DNA from: JAFGXT01 sp963677165
GTDB taxonomy: Bacteria; Verrucomicrobiota; Lentisphaeria; Victivallales; SZUA-371
Assembly (NCBI GenBank): GCA_963677165.2
Contig: CAXXSX010000001.1
Span: forward strand, 372,001 to 436,000
Direction of reading: 5' to 3'
Length of the DNA: 64,000 bases
The notes beneath the pieces were generated by a model. The model searched no databases. It was not told where the DNA came from and was given only the letters and a program-made list of their open reading frames with translations. The position numbers and the translations under genes were made by a program. Of this stretch, positions 25,649 to 34,544 are shown piece by piece (position 1 is the stretch's first letter; every line of letters begins with the position of its first letter).

Positions 25649-27151
25649 TTAATTAACCTTTGAACTATATTGTTCAACCAGAACTCGTCTGGTTAGTTTT
25701 CCCATAGTGTTTCGAGGCAGTTCGCCGACAATAAAAAATTTTCGAGGCAGTTGAAAATCTGCCAGGAAGTCCGCACTGTAATGCCGTAGCGTTCTGAGGT
25801 TGAATTCTTCAGGGCTTTCCGGTACAACTGCAACAGCCACGACTTCGCCAAGATTCGCGTCAGGATAGGCGAACGCGGCGCATTCGCGCACTGAGCTGTG
25901 CTGCATTATAACACCTTCGATGTCGGTTGGATATATGTTCATCCCGCCACTGATGATTATTTCTTTGCTGCGCCCGAGAAAGTATAGAAATCCATCATCG
26001 TCAAGTTTGCCGATATCACCGGTTTTGAAGTACTCGCCATGCATGGATCCTGCGGTTAATCCCGGCTTTTTGAAATATCCCTGGAACAGCATTGGCGTAC
26101 GACAAATTATTTCTCCCGGTTCTCCCGGAGCGGCGAATTCGCCGCTTTCTTTCAATATTTTTATATCAACGCCGGGAGCGGCATTTCCTACAGACTTCAA
26201 TTTTGTTGCTGCCGCGCGTCCGTCAAGGTTTGACGCGATTGCTATTTCAGACGCGCCGTAACATTCATGCAGATCGCATTTCAGTTTACTTACCAGTTCG
26301 TTTTTTACCGAATTTTCCAGTAGTGCGGATGATGAGACTATGCAGCGCAGAGATTTGGTTCTGGGGTCCGGTATTTCAGTTAAAAGTTTGCAGATACTGC
26401 GCAACTGCGATGATACCGCAATTGTAAATGTGACTTTTTCGCGTTCGACTGTTGCCAGCCAGTCCGCAGGGGAAAAGTCTGACATAATTACTGCAGTTCC
26501 ACCGGTTATCAGCGGAATCAGAACCAGGCGTTCCGCTAGGGAATGATACATCGGAGTTCCAGCCAGAGTGATGTCATTCGATGTGATGGAGTAAAGTTCA
26601 ACGCTTGCCATTGCCCGGTTCCATTTGTTTGCCTGACTGAGTACTATGGGTTTGGGCGCGCCGGTGGAACCTGACGTTGTAAGCAGTACATATGGATCGC
26701 TGTCTTCCGCGATGCCAGTGTCCGGTATTTCAGAAAGAGATTGTTGATTATCCATGTATTCAGGACAGAAACGCAGACCATTGAGTCCCGAGAAATCAAG
26801 ACTGGATTTTTCAATACGTTCCATGACTTCCGGAGTACAAATCAGGTGCCGTGCATCGGTTGAGTCAACAGCGGCATGGATTGCTTCTGCTTTCAGTTCG
26901 GGAGACAGCGGCACCAGTACTGTTCCGGTTGCTGCCGCGCAAAGCATAAGTGCCGCGAAATCAATGCAATTGGGCAGGATCACTATGATTCGCTCTTTTC
27001 TGCGTACATTATTTTCGTTTGTCAGCCTGATCCAGCTTGAAATAATTCGCTCAAGCCTGGCGTAAGTGACGAGGAGGTCACCATGTATAATCGCCGGCTT
27101 ATCCGGTGTTTGTTTTACCGTGGCTGTAAACGCATTGAATATTTTTGTCAT
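25649..27151 (-). CDS. AMP-forming acyl/aryl-acid ligase
   Basis: 500 residues, full length for the ANL superfamily. The phosphate loop TTSGSTGAPKPI lies at about 157-168, HECYGASE near 300, the TGDIGKLDDDGFLYFLGR segment near 380 and the C-terminal catalytic Lys in NTMGKLTRR near 480. It activates a carboxylic acid as adenylate and loads it on CoA or on a carrier protein. With an ACP gene two positions downstream, loading of that carrier is likely. The acid substrate is unknown. It lies between the acyltransferase (31-nt gap) and the oxidoreductase (12-nt gap). Confidence 0.93.
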   Translation of the reverse strand: MTKIFNAFTATVKQTPDKPAIIHGDLLVTYARLERIISSWIRLTNENNVRRKERIIVILPNCIDFAALMLCAAATGTVLVPLSPELKAEAIHAAVDSTDARHLICTPEVMERIEKSSLDFSGLNGLRFCPEYMDNQQSLSEIPDTGIAEDSDPYVLLTTSGSTGAPKPIVLSQANKWNRAMASVELYSITSNDITLAGTPMYHSLAERLVLIPLITGGTAVIMSDFSPADWLATVEREKVTFTIAVSSQLRSICKLLTEIPDPRTKSLRCIVSSSALLENSVKNELVSKLKCDLHECYGASEIAIASNLDGRAAATKLKSVGNAAPGVDIKILKESGEFAAPGEPGEIICRTPMLFQGYFKKPGLTAGSMHGEYFKTGDIGKLDDDGFLYFLGRSKEIIISGGMNIYPTDIEGVIMQHSSVRECAAFAYPDANLGEVVAVAVVPESPEEFNLRTLRHYSADFLADFQLPRKFFIVGELPRNTMGKLTRRVLVEQYSSKVN

Positions 27152-27182
27152 TATTGTTCTTTCAAATTTTAGTTTATCGCCT

Positions 27183-27860
27183 TCAGGTGCTCATCTGACT
27201 GAATTTCAGAAAAGTCCGGCTTTTCATTCTTTCCATTTTTTGTCCTGGTTCTGAGAGGTAAACTTCTTCCGGGCCCGTATCCCTGGCAATAAAGGTATTT
27301 GCCGCAATAAAATTTTCTTTTCCGACTTTGATGTTTTGTCCAATCGAAGAGTTGACCCCAAGAAAACAGCCAGCGTCCAGTTTTACTCCTCCGGCAAGGG
27401 AGACCCCGGCATTGATCCAGTTGTTGGGGCCGATGACGCAGTCGTGCCCAATGTTTACATTGCTGGAAATAAAAGTATTTCTGCCTATTTTTGTCCCGGG
27501 GTGGATTGAAACATGATCGAGAATAATACAAGCCGCACCGATTTCAACGTCAAAGTGCCTGATTACCGAGTTGTGTATATAACTTGTAAAAGTATATCCC
27601 TTGTCAATCGCTTCCAGGTATTTGCGTTCCCGGAGGTTGTTCATATCGAGAAAGCCTACCGCGATTATCATATTGAAATTTTCAGGAGGAAAAGATTCTT
27701 CCACCTGATCAAAAGGTTTGAGCGGCAGTCCGCAAAAAAGTTTTTCATCTGGATGGATGCAAACCGAATCAACCGTGAAACCGACAATGTCCATAACCGA
27801 CGACGCATAGGAATACAGAACCTTTGCCATTGCGCCGTTACCGTATATGATCGTTTTCAT
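27183..27860 (-). CDS. PglD/NeuD-type sugar O/N-acyltransferase
   Basis: 225 residues. The N-terminal Rossmann-like domain starts TIIYGNGAMAKVLYSYA, and from about residue 95 there is a left-handed beta-helix of hexapeptide repeats (VEIGAACIILDHVSI, IGRNTFISSNVNIGHDCVIG with catalytic-type His). This is the layout of PglD and NeuD, which acylate amino sugars or sialic acid. Its ATG overlaps the aminotransferase stop by four bases. It could use acetyl-CoA or the ACP-bound acyl group made by the ligase. The C-terminal KMERMKSRTF tail is outside the family pattern. Confidence 0.9.
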   Translation of the reverse strand: MKTIIYGNGAMAKVLYSYASSVMDIVGFTVDSVCIHPDEKLFCGLPLKPFDQVEESFPPENFNMIIAVGFLDMNNLRERKYLEAIDKGYTFTSYIHNSVIRHFDVEIGAACIILDHVSIHPGTKIGRNTFISSNVNIGHDCVIGPNNWINAGVSLAGGVKLDAGCFLGVNSSIGQNIKVGKENFIAANTFIARDTGPEEVYLSEPGQKMERMKSRTFLKFSQMST

Positions 27861-28984
27861 TTTTTTATAAGTCCCACGATAAAATTAATGATGTTTTCTT
27901 CTAGATCCGGATAGATTGGCAGACAGATTACCTCATTGGCAACTTTTTCCGCTTCCGGCAGGAGCCACTGGCAGGCGGAGGGGAGATTCCGGTATGACGG
28001 AAAATGAGAAATCAACGGATAAAAATATCTTCTGCCGTAAATATTATTTTTTATCAGTTTGCCATACAGTTCATCGCGCGACGATCCATATTTCTCTTCA
28101 TTGACAAATATTGGAAAGTAAGCGTAATTATGTTCAACATCTGGAATATCGTCCAGAAAACTGATTCCTTCAATATTTCGCAGCAGTTTTCGGTAGAGGC
28201 ATGTGATCGAATGACGTTTTTCTACATTTTCTTTAAAGTATTTTAATTGTGCCAGTCCTATTGCCGCCTGGATTTCATTCATTTTTCCGTTGCTGCCGGG
28301 AGCCACCACGGTTTCTTCGTCAGCGAAACCAAAATTTTTGAGAAAGTCTATTCTACGTTTTAGTTTGGGGTCTGACGTGATCAGTGCTCCGCCTTCAAAA
28401 GTATTGAACGTTTTGGTGGCGTGAAAACTCAGCATTGACAAATCGCCGTAATTTAATATGGATTCTCCATTGCGGCGGACTCCGAAAGAATGCGCCCCAT
28501 CGTAAAAGAGCGAGAGTCCGTATTTATCGGCAATGTTCTGAAACTTTTCATTGTCACAGGGATTCCCATAGATGTGGACGGGCATGATTGCGGTTGTGGA
28601 TGGAGTAATCAGCGATTCGATTTTATCTGGATTCAGGTTGAAGGTGTGCGGTTCAACATCTCCGAAAACCGGTGTGCAGCGGTTCCAGTAGATTGCATGG
28701 GTAGTAGCTACAAAACTGTATGGTGTGGTGATGACTTCGCCGGTTATTTTCAGGGCTTGTAAACCGATCTGCAAGGCTATCATCCCATTACAGAACAGCG
28801 ATATATGCTTGATCCCAAGAAAATCTTCAAGCTTTTGTTCCAGCTCGTGATGGAAAGGACCATCATTGGTTAAGCGTTTGGAATCCCATATCTTTTGTAG
28901 ATATTCAGTAAATTCTTGCAAGGGAGGCAATGATGGCCTGGTCACAAATATTTTATTCATATTGTCTACTGCGGTCTGTTTCAT
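27857..28984 (-). CDS. DegT/DnrJ/EryC1-family aminotransferase
   Basis: 375 residues, first gene of the six-gene operon, with AAAGGA ahead of the ATG. PLP-dependent sugar aminotransferase motifs are visible: NGMIALQIGLQAL, TTPYSFVATTHAI, the YDGAHSFG loop and the PLP lysine in SFHATKTFNTFEGG near residue 188. These enzymes transfer an amino group from Glu to a keto sugar nucleotide. ATG of the next gene overlaps its stop, implying translational coupling. No dehydratase, epimerase or glycosyltransferase is found in this window, so the sugar precursor would have to come from elsewhere. The 5' region (28985-29238) shows no clear promoter, only TATAAT on the minus strand near 29168. Confidence 0.93.
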   Translation of the reverse strand: MKQTAVDNMNKIFVTRPSLPPLQEFTEYLQKIWDSKRLTNDGPFHHELEQKLEDFLGIKHISLFCNGMIALQIGLQALKITGEVITTPYSFVATTHAIYWNRCTPVFGDVEPHTFNLNPDKIESLITPSTTAIMPVHIYGNPCDNEKFQNIADKYGLSLFYDGAHSFGVRRNGESILNYGDLSMLSFHATKTFNTFEGGALITSDPKLKRRIDFLKNFGFADEETVVAPGSNGKMNEIQAAIGLAQLKYFKENVEKRHSITCLYRKLLRNIEGISFLDDIPDVEHNYAYFPIFVNEEKYGSSRDELYGKLIKNNIYGRRYFYPLISHFPSYRNLPSACQWLLPEAEKVANEVICLPIYPDLEENIINFIVGLIKK

Positions 28985-29238
28985 AATAGTATCCTTTACC
29001 GCAAGAATTTTTACTGCTGATTATTCAAAAATGCGATTACAAAACCCGATGTGACTGCATGAATACGCAGCAGATGACGTAAGACGGATATCCATAATAC
29101 TGGATATCAGATAAGAATACATAATTCTTACTTTACTGATCTTTGCCCGAATCATCTTCTGCCTATTAATATTATAGATGCTATTTTTTATTTTTGTTCA
29201 CTCCTGCTTAAAAAATTGTGCTTTTTCGCTTAAGAAAA

Positions 29239-29274
29239 TTAATTTTCGTAAATTAATTTATTATTTTCGTAAAT
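29239..29274. promoter_or_regulatory. Tandem LacI-type operators, CG-centred, 21 bp apart
   Basis: TTAATTTTCGTAAATTAA (29239-29256) is a near-perfect CG-centred palindrome, and a second copy of the core ATTTTCGTAAAT lies at 29263-29274. Centres are 21 bp apart, two helical turns, and the second ends five bases before the -35. Probable binding sites for the adjacent LacI-type regulator. Confidence 0.65.
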
Positions 29275-29279
29275 CAATA

Positions 29280-29308
29280 TTGACAAGGGACGATATCTTC
29301 GCTATAAT
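29280..29308 (+). promoter_or_regulatory. Perfect sigma-70 promoter
   Basis: TTGACA (29280-29285) and TATAAT (29303-29308) with a 17-bp spacer, exact consensus, 43 bp before the lacI-like start codon. Confidence 0.88.
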
Positions 29309-29351
29309 AGGAAATAATAAAGCATGATATAAAGAAAGCGGAAGTACTATT

Positions 29352-30383
29352 ATGGCAAGAAAGAAGAAAGCCATCAGCATAAAATTGGTAGCAAAGGAAG
29401 CGGATGTTTCTGTCGCTACGGTATCCCGGGTAATCAATAACCGTACCGATGTCAGTGAAAGTGTTCGCAAACGGGTCCAGAAAATAATTGACAAGTTCAA
29501 TTTTTCGCCGACCAAGAGCGCTGAACGGCGCGTTAATATCGGTGTCATTCTTTCTGTTGAAAATCCGGTAATCGACGAGTATACTGCCCAGGTACTTGAC
29601 GGAATTACCCGGTACAGCGGAGAAAGTAATCTCGATGCTACCATAGTGGTGAATTGCTTCAATCTCAATCCTGTGCCATTACTTCAAATTATTCGGGAAC
29701 GTCGTTGTGATGCTGTTATTCTGGTTTTTCCTGAAAAAGTAATTGATGAGGTCAAAGACTTAGATCAGGCAGCGATCCCCACAATTCTGATTAACACGGA
29801 TATGATTCAAGGCGAAAAAATCGGCTATGTCAACAATACCTCATATAAAGGGGCGCTGGCCGCGGTGAATTTATTGATCCAGCTTGGACATCGCAGGATT
29901 GGTTATCTGAGTGGTCCGCTGGAAAATAGCCGCAACCATCAGGAGCGCCTTGATGGTTATAAAGATGCCATGGATAAAGCCGGAATTGAGATTGCATCTG
30001 ACTGGATTGTTTACCATCAGCCAACTATTCGTACTCCGGAAGCTGGTTACAAACAGGCGCAGGAACTGCTCAATTCCTCCCCGGATATTACCGCGATTTT
30101 TGCTGCCAATGATGAAATGGCGTTTGGCGCGCTCAAGGCCTGCTGGGATAATGGTCGTCGTGTCCCGGAAGATATTTCTATTATCGGATTCGATGATATT
30201 CCCTATAGTACCTATATGCATCCGGCTCTTACGACTGTCAGACAACCGATCAGCAACCTGGGCTATAACGCAATGAAATATCTTGACCAGTATTTGAAGG
30301 GGCACATCGATAAACTACCGACTGAAGTGCTCGAAACGGAACTGGTTATTAGACAGTCGACTGCTCCGACAGCGATGAAATAG
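29352..30383 (+). CDS. LacI-family transcriptional regulator
   Basis: 343 residues. The helix-turn-helix ISIKLVAKEADVSVATVSRV is at residues 8-27 and the C-terminal signature SIIGFDDIPYSTYMHPALTT near 275 is classic. Full-length effector domain of the sugar-binding type with DEMAFGALKA. It precedes a clan GH-A-like enzyme and a pseudopilin on the same strand with 87 and 19 nt gaps, suggesting local control. Two operator-like palindromes upstream of an exact consensus promoter point to autoregulation. Ligand unknown. Confidence 0.94.
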   Translation: MARKKKAISIKLVAKEADVSVATVSRVINNRTDVSESVRKRVQKIIDKFNFSPTKSAERRVNIGVILSVENPVIDEYTAQVLDGITRYSGESNLDATIVVNCFNLNPVPLLQIIRERRCDAVILVFPEKVIDEVKDLDQAAIPTILINTDMIQGEKIGYVNNTSYKGALAAVNLLIQLGHRRIGYLSGPLENSRNHQERLDGYKDAMDKAGIEIASDWIVYHQPTIRTPEAGYKQAQELLNSSPDITAIFAANDEMAFGALKACWDNGRRVPEDISIIGFDDIPYSTYMHPALTTVRQPISNLGYNAMKYLDQYLKGHIDKLPTEVLETELVIRQSTAPTAMK

Positions 30384-30406
30384 ATCATAAAATAATTGAA
30401 TTATAA

Positions 30407-30420
30407 AAACAATATTGTTT
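30407..30420. promoter_or_regulatory. 14-bp palindrome AAACAATATTGTTT
   Basis: Perfect palindrome in the gap between the LacI gene and the glycosidase-like gene. It could be an internal operator or simply AT-rich coincidence; unlike the other sites its centre is AT, not CG. Confidence 0.3.
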
Positions 30421-30470
30421 GTATTTATTGGGTTTGAGGACTTAAATGCAAAAGGATGAGGAGAAAGTTA

Positions 30471-33400
30471 ATGTTCAAATGTCTTAAAAGATTGTTACTT
30501 CCGGCAATGATGCTGGCGACTACAAGTGGTATTGCCGGTACGGAGTATTTATTGAGCGGTAATAAGCAGTCAAATGTGTTTCCGGCTTCAATAAAGCGTA
30601 TTCCAACGGCAGCGACTTTATCATGGGTAAAGGATGGTCAATATGGTAGTTCCAAGGCGATGATTAGTACCGGCAGCCGTCCGAAAGGTAAATGTCGGGT
30701 ATTGCTTGATGGTTCGATTGGACCAAGGGGAGACAATATGGCTTTCGGCCAGTGGGGCGGGAACAAGTACGCGACTTTTTTGATTGATTTGAATGATAAA
30801 TATCTGATTAACCGGATAACTCTGTGGGCAATGTCCAGTAAACAGCAAAAGGCGGACTCTTTTGAGGTTCTGTTGAGTAATGACGGCAAAAAATTTATCT
30901 CTTCCGGTTCTCAGAGTATTGATAACTCATTGGGCCAGAATAAAAAATATCCTCCACTGAAAACTGACTATGAATTACAAAAACCGGCGGTTGCACGTTA
31001 TGTGAAAGTTCGGGTAAAAAAGAAAGTTGGCGCCCGGCAGCTTGTTCTTGCCGAATGTGCAGTTTGGGGAACACGTCCTCCTGCAGGAATGGGCACTGAA
31101 TTATTGCCGGAAAATCAACGACCGGAGGTGAAATTCAATGTTATTGGAATCCAGAGTGGGGCCGTTGCTCTGGATTGGAAAAAATTTGCTTCGGACGTCA
31201 GCCAGGTGAGAGTCTGGAAAATTTATACATCAGATAAACCGTTTAAAAAGGTTACCGATTCCGGCGTGGAACTGAAAGAGAAACTGCCGACAAAAATAAC
31301 TCGTAAAGTAATTTATCCGCTGGTTCCCGGACAGAAATATTTTTTCGGAATCACTGCACAATATGAAAACGGGGAATACCCGGTTGTAAAATGTGCTGAA
31401 TACATTCCGCCTGAAGCGTTCACCTGCAAGACGTTTGGCGATATGCTGGCGATCAACCATTTCTGGGGCGGCGGCGGAGCCAGAAAATTCCATCGGGCCC
31501 ATGAAGAAGAATGGGAACAGGTGGCAATGGACATCCTTGGAAAAACCCCGGTAAAACAGATTCGCTGGTGGCTGGGAAACCCATGGGTCGTTCAAAAAAT
31601 GTATGAGCAGAATATTGGCTTGTGTACTTTCCCTCGAAAAACTACTTATGAGGAAGGGAAAAAGATGGGTTTTTATTCATATTCCGCCGGTAATGAGCCG
31701 GATTTATCCGGCAAGCCGATTGAGCTGTATTATAACAGCTTAAAAAAGCTCTATAAAATGGCGAAGGAATACAGCCCGCACAATATGGTGAGTGCTCCAA
31801 CCAGTGGCCTGGAAGACACCTGTATTGCCTGGTTGGACCGGCTTTACCAACTGGGGGCGAAAGATTATTTTGACGTAATGGATTTGCATACTTATACAAA
31901 GCTGTCGAAAGATTTTGACGCTCCTGCCGGATACCCCAGGGCCGCTCCGGAATCGCTTTTTGCGCGCTTGAAAAAGGTCAAGGCCGTAATGAAAAAGTAC
32001 AATGACGAGGATAAGCCGCTGATCTCTACTGAATTTGGCTACAGCGACACGAAAGTAGCCAATCCGTCCGGTAATATTACGCCGAAACGCAAGGCCCAGT
32101 GGCTAACCCGCGGACTTATCATTCATTATGTGCTGGGCTTCAAACGTGTGTACATTTATGCCTTTTTTGATGAAGGAGAAAACAAGGATTATACGGAACA
32201 CACTTTCGGTATGGTAGATTACTATGGTCAGAAGAAGCCTGCTTACTACGCGTTCTGTACGCTTGGAAAACAGCTTGGCGATAAGATTCTGGCCAGTCCT
32301 GTTCCGGGAATCAAGCGTTCTCATTATGGCTATCAGTTCAAGAAGCCGGACTTTGATGAATATACCGCGGTCATCTGGGATGGTACCGGTAATTTCGGCG
32401 GCGTATTCAAGACCAGTCCGGGAACTGTTACCGTAACCGATATGATGGGGAAACAGCGTGAGCTGAAAACGACTCAGGAAGGAACATTTAAGCTGAAATT
32501 CGGTCCGTCTCCAGTATATATCTGTACCGATGCGCCGATCGAACTGAAAAAATCGGTGAAAGTAAAAGGTGGAAGCGCGGTTGCCGGAAAACTTACAGTT
32601 GAGCCGGTTGCGAAAGTATTCGTGTCCGGACCGAATCAAAAGTCAACTCAGATTGAAGCAAAAGTGAATAACAGTACGAAAGAAACCGTAAACGCGACCG
32701 CAAACCTGGAGACTCCTGACGGTAAGCTGCTGGCTTCACAGAAACTGATGATCGCCCCCGGCAGTTTAAAACAGATTCAGTTCCCATTGCCAAAATCATC
32801 AATGGCGCTGGATAAATACAGAATCGAAATGAGTTACAGTAACCGTTATTCCACCTTTTCTGAAACAGCTGACATCTTTGTTCGCAGGCTTGCTGCTAAT
32901 AACGGCAAGGTGAATATTTTCAAAGCAAAAATGTACGGATACGCAAAGTCGGTGTATATTATAAGCAATGACCAACTGGAAATCAGTATTGATCCAGAGC
33001 GCGGCGGTAGAGTACTTGAATTTTATGACAAAAAAAGCGGTAGCAATCAGCTTGAGATTTCTTATAAGTATCTAGGTAAACTTACCAGTATTCCATTCCG
33101 TTACTGTATTTGGGACCGGGTGCAGACTCTGCGCGGTTACGGCATTAACCGTAATGACCCCTATCAGGTTAAGTCAGTTAATGACGGAGTTGAACTTAGC
33201 GCAAAATCGAAAAAGGGCGTTGGAATCGTAAAAAAATACACGCTGGAAGACTCATCATTGAAATTAGATATTAAAATGATCAACAACAGCGGTAAAGAAC
33301 TTCCGATGACCTACTATATGCATCCGGAATATACAGTAGGAGGAGTTGGTGACAATGTGACTGATGTACTTGAAATTCCGGTGAACGGTAAAACAATAAA

Positions 33401-33650
33401 AATTCCTTTCTGGTCAGGACTGGGAAGCAAGAAAACGGCTGAACTGGATCAAGGCTGGTGGGTGGTGGAAGATACCATCTCACACATGACTCTTAAACAG
33501 GAGTTTTCGCTCAAGCAGTTTGCTCAGCCACGGGTTTGGTTTGGAATCGGATGTTATAACTTTGAAATGAACAGCACCAAAGGTTTAAAACTGAAAAATG
33601 GGGAGAGTTGGAGCGGTACATTGACTTGGCAATTAGTTCACAATAAATAA
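30471..33650 (+). CDS. Secreted multi-domain glycoside hydrolase-like protein (clan GH-A pattern)
   Basis: About 1059 residues from the ATG at 30471, which has GAGGAG seven bases upstream; an ATG five codons earlier overlaps that site. After a signal peptide (about 1-21) residues about 70-190 look like a discoidin/F5-8C carbohydrate-binding domain, then a fibronectin-like segment. The central TIM-barrel-like part has SAGNEPDLSG near 405 (acid/base Glu of the Asn-Glu-Pro type) and LISTEFGYSD near 517 (nucleophile candidate), as in clan GH-A. The C-terminal 250 residues (SIDPERGGRVLEFYDKKSG) resemble a galactose-mutarotase-like beta-sandwich. Substrate unknown. Probably co-transcribed with the pseudopilin 19 nt downstream. 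Confidence 0.8.
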   Translation: MFKCLKRLLLPAMMLATTSGIAGTEYLLSGNKQSNVFPASIKRIPTAATLSWVKDGQYGSSKAMISTGSRPKGKCRVLLDGSIGPRGDNMAFGQWGGNKYATFLIDLNDKYLINRITLWAMSSKQQKADSFEVLLSNDGKKFISSGSQSIDNSLGQNKKYPPLKTDYELQKPAVARYVKVRVKKKVGARQLVLAECAVWGTRPPAGMGTELLPENQRPEVKFNVIGIQSGAVALDWKKFASDVSQVRVWKIYTSDKPFKKVTDSGVELKEKLPTKITRKVIYPLVPGQKYFFGITAQYENGEYPVVKCAEYIPPEAFTCKTFGDMLAINHFWGGGGARKFHRAHEEEWEQVAMDILGKTPVKQIRWWLGNPWVVQKMYEQNIGLCTFPRKTTYEEGKKMGFYSYSAGNEPDLSGKPIELYYNSLKKLYKMAKEYSPHNMVSAPTSGLEDTCIAWLDRLYQLGAKDYFDVMDLHTYTKLSKDFDAPAGYPRAAPESLFARLKKVKAVMKKYNDEDKPLISTEFGYSDTKVANPSGNITPKRKAQWLTRGLIIHYVLGFKRVYIYAFFDEGENKDYTEHTFGMVDYYGQKKPAYYAFCTLGKQLGDKILASPVPGIKRSHYGYQFKKPDFDEYTAVIWDGTGNFGGVFKTSPGTVTVTDMMGKQRELKTTQEGTFKLKFGPSPVYICTDAPIELKKSVKVKGGSAVAGKLTVEPVAKVFVSGPNQKSTQIEAKVNNSTKETVNATANLETPDGKLLASQKLMIAPGSLKQIQFPLPKSSMALDKYRIEMSYSNRYSTFSETADIFVRRLAANNGKVNIFKAKMYGYAKSVYIISNDQLEISIDPERGGRVLEFYDKKSGSNQLEISYKYLGKLTSIPFRYCIWDRVQTLRGYGINRNDPYQVKSVNDGVELSAKSKKGVGIVKKYTLEDSSLKLDIKMINNSGKELPMTYYMHPEYTVGGVGDNVTDVLEIPVNGKTIKIPFWSGLGSKKTAELDQGWWVVEDTISHMTLKQEFSLKQFAQPRVWFGIGCYNFEMNSTKGLKLKNGESWSGTLTWQLVHNK

Positions 33651-33669
33651 CAAAGCGGAGAATGCAAAA

Positions 33670-34383
33670 ATGAGAAAAAGACAGAATTTCACACTCATCG
33701 AACTCCTCGTAGTGATCGCAATTATTGCGATTCTGGCGGCAATGCTGCTTCCTGCGTTAAGTCAGGCGAGAGAACGGGCAAAGACCATCCAGTGCATGAA
33801 CAACATGAAGCAGCAGGGCGGCTTTATCGCTTTGTATGAGAATGATTATGATGATTTTATTCTTCCCGCAAAATGTTGTGGGTATGGAGACTGGTCCTGG
33901 AATCATGTTCGAATGTTGATCAATGTAACTAAATATGCTAAAAATAAAGCGATATTCAGATGTCCCAGTTTAAAGAAGATTCATACTTCATATCCACAAT
34001 GGGGCGGGTACGCAATGAATGCCTACAACTATTCTTTTGATGGAGAGCTGGGCGGACTGATGTCAAATATAGGAGCTGCTTTGGCAACTTCTTTGCCAAG
34101 GCGTCTTAATCAGGTAAAAAGTCCTTCTGCGGTTATTATGCTGCCGGAAGTGACTGGCGCATACTCTAATGCTTGTGTTTATTATAATGTTGGAAGCATT
34201 AGTTATGTAACCAATGGACAGGATGGGATTCGTCATCAAAACGGCAGAATTGGTAATATGCTTTTCGTTGATGGACATTGTCAGTCCTTAACTAGAAAAC
34301 TTATTCAACATATTTGGTCATATGGAGCAAAAACTCCATTCTACTATGGTTTTAAAGGAAGTCTTGATCAGGAAACCTGGTAA
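33670..34383 (+). CDS. Pseudopilin-like H-Xn-DG protein
   Basis: 237 residues. FTLIELLVVIAIIAILAA at about 7-24, then MLLPALSQARERAKTIQC and NNMKQQGG. Near residue 190 is RHQNGRIGNMLFVDGHCQS, a His followed after eleven residues by DG-His. Asn precedes the Phe of the cleavage site instead of Gly. It follows a large secreted glycosidase-like protein by 19 nt and ends before a strong terminator, so it closes a regulator-enzyme-pseudopilin set. Confidence 0.88.
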   Translation: MRKRQNFTLIELLVVIAIIAILAAMLLPALSQARERAKTIQCMNNMKQQGGFIALYENDYDDFILPAKCCGYGDWSWNHVRMLINVTKYAKNKAIFRCPSLKKIHTSYPQWGGYAMNAYNYSFDGELGGLMSNIGAALATSLPRRLNQVKSPSAVIMLPEVTGAYSNACVYYNVGSISYVTNGQDGIRHQNGRIGNMLFVDGHCQSLTRKLIQHIWSYGAKTPFYYGFKGSLDQETW

Positions 34384-34397
34384 AACATTATTTTTTT

Positions 34398-34427
34398 GCC
34401 GCCGGTTGAAAATCGGCGGCTTTTTTT
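34398..34427 (+). terminator. Rho-independent terminator
   Basis: Stem GCCGCCG / CGGCGGC (34398-34404 with 34414-34420), nine-nt loop and seven T. Confidence 0.92.
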
Positions 34428-34449
34428 GTTTTTGGGGGAGGTTGTGGTT

Positions 34450-34478
34450 TTGACATTTCTGTTCTGACCACATATAAT
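34450..34478 (+). promoter_or_regulatory. Perfect sigma-70 promoter of hybrid kinase gene
   Basis: TTGACA (34450-34455) and TATAAT (34473-34478) spaced by 17 bp. The predicted start near 34485 leaves only 12 nt to the TTG at 34497, supporting the ATG at 34545 as the real start. Confidence 0.85.
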
Positions 34479-34544
34479 CAAATTATTAAGATTCAATTGA
34501 TTACAGGGATAATACTGCAGTATCAGTGTGAAAGGCAGGGCGGA

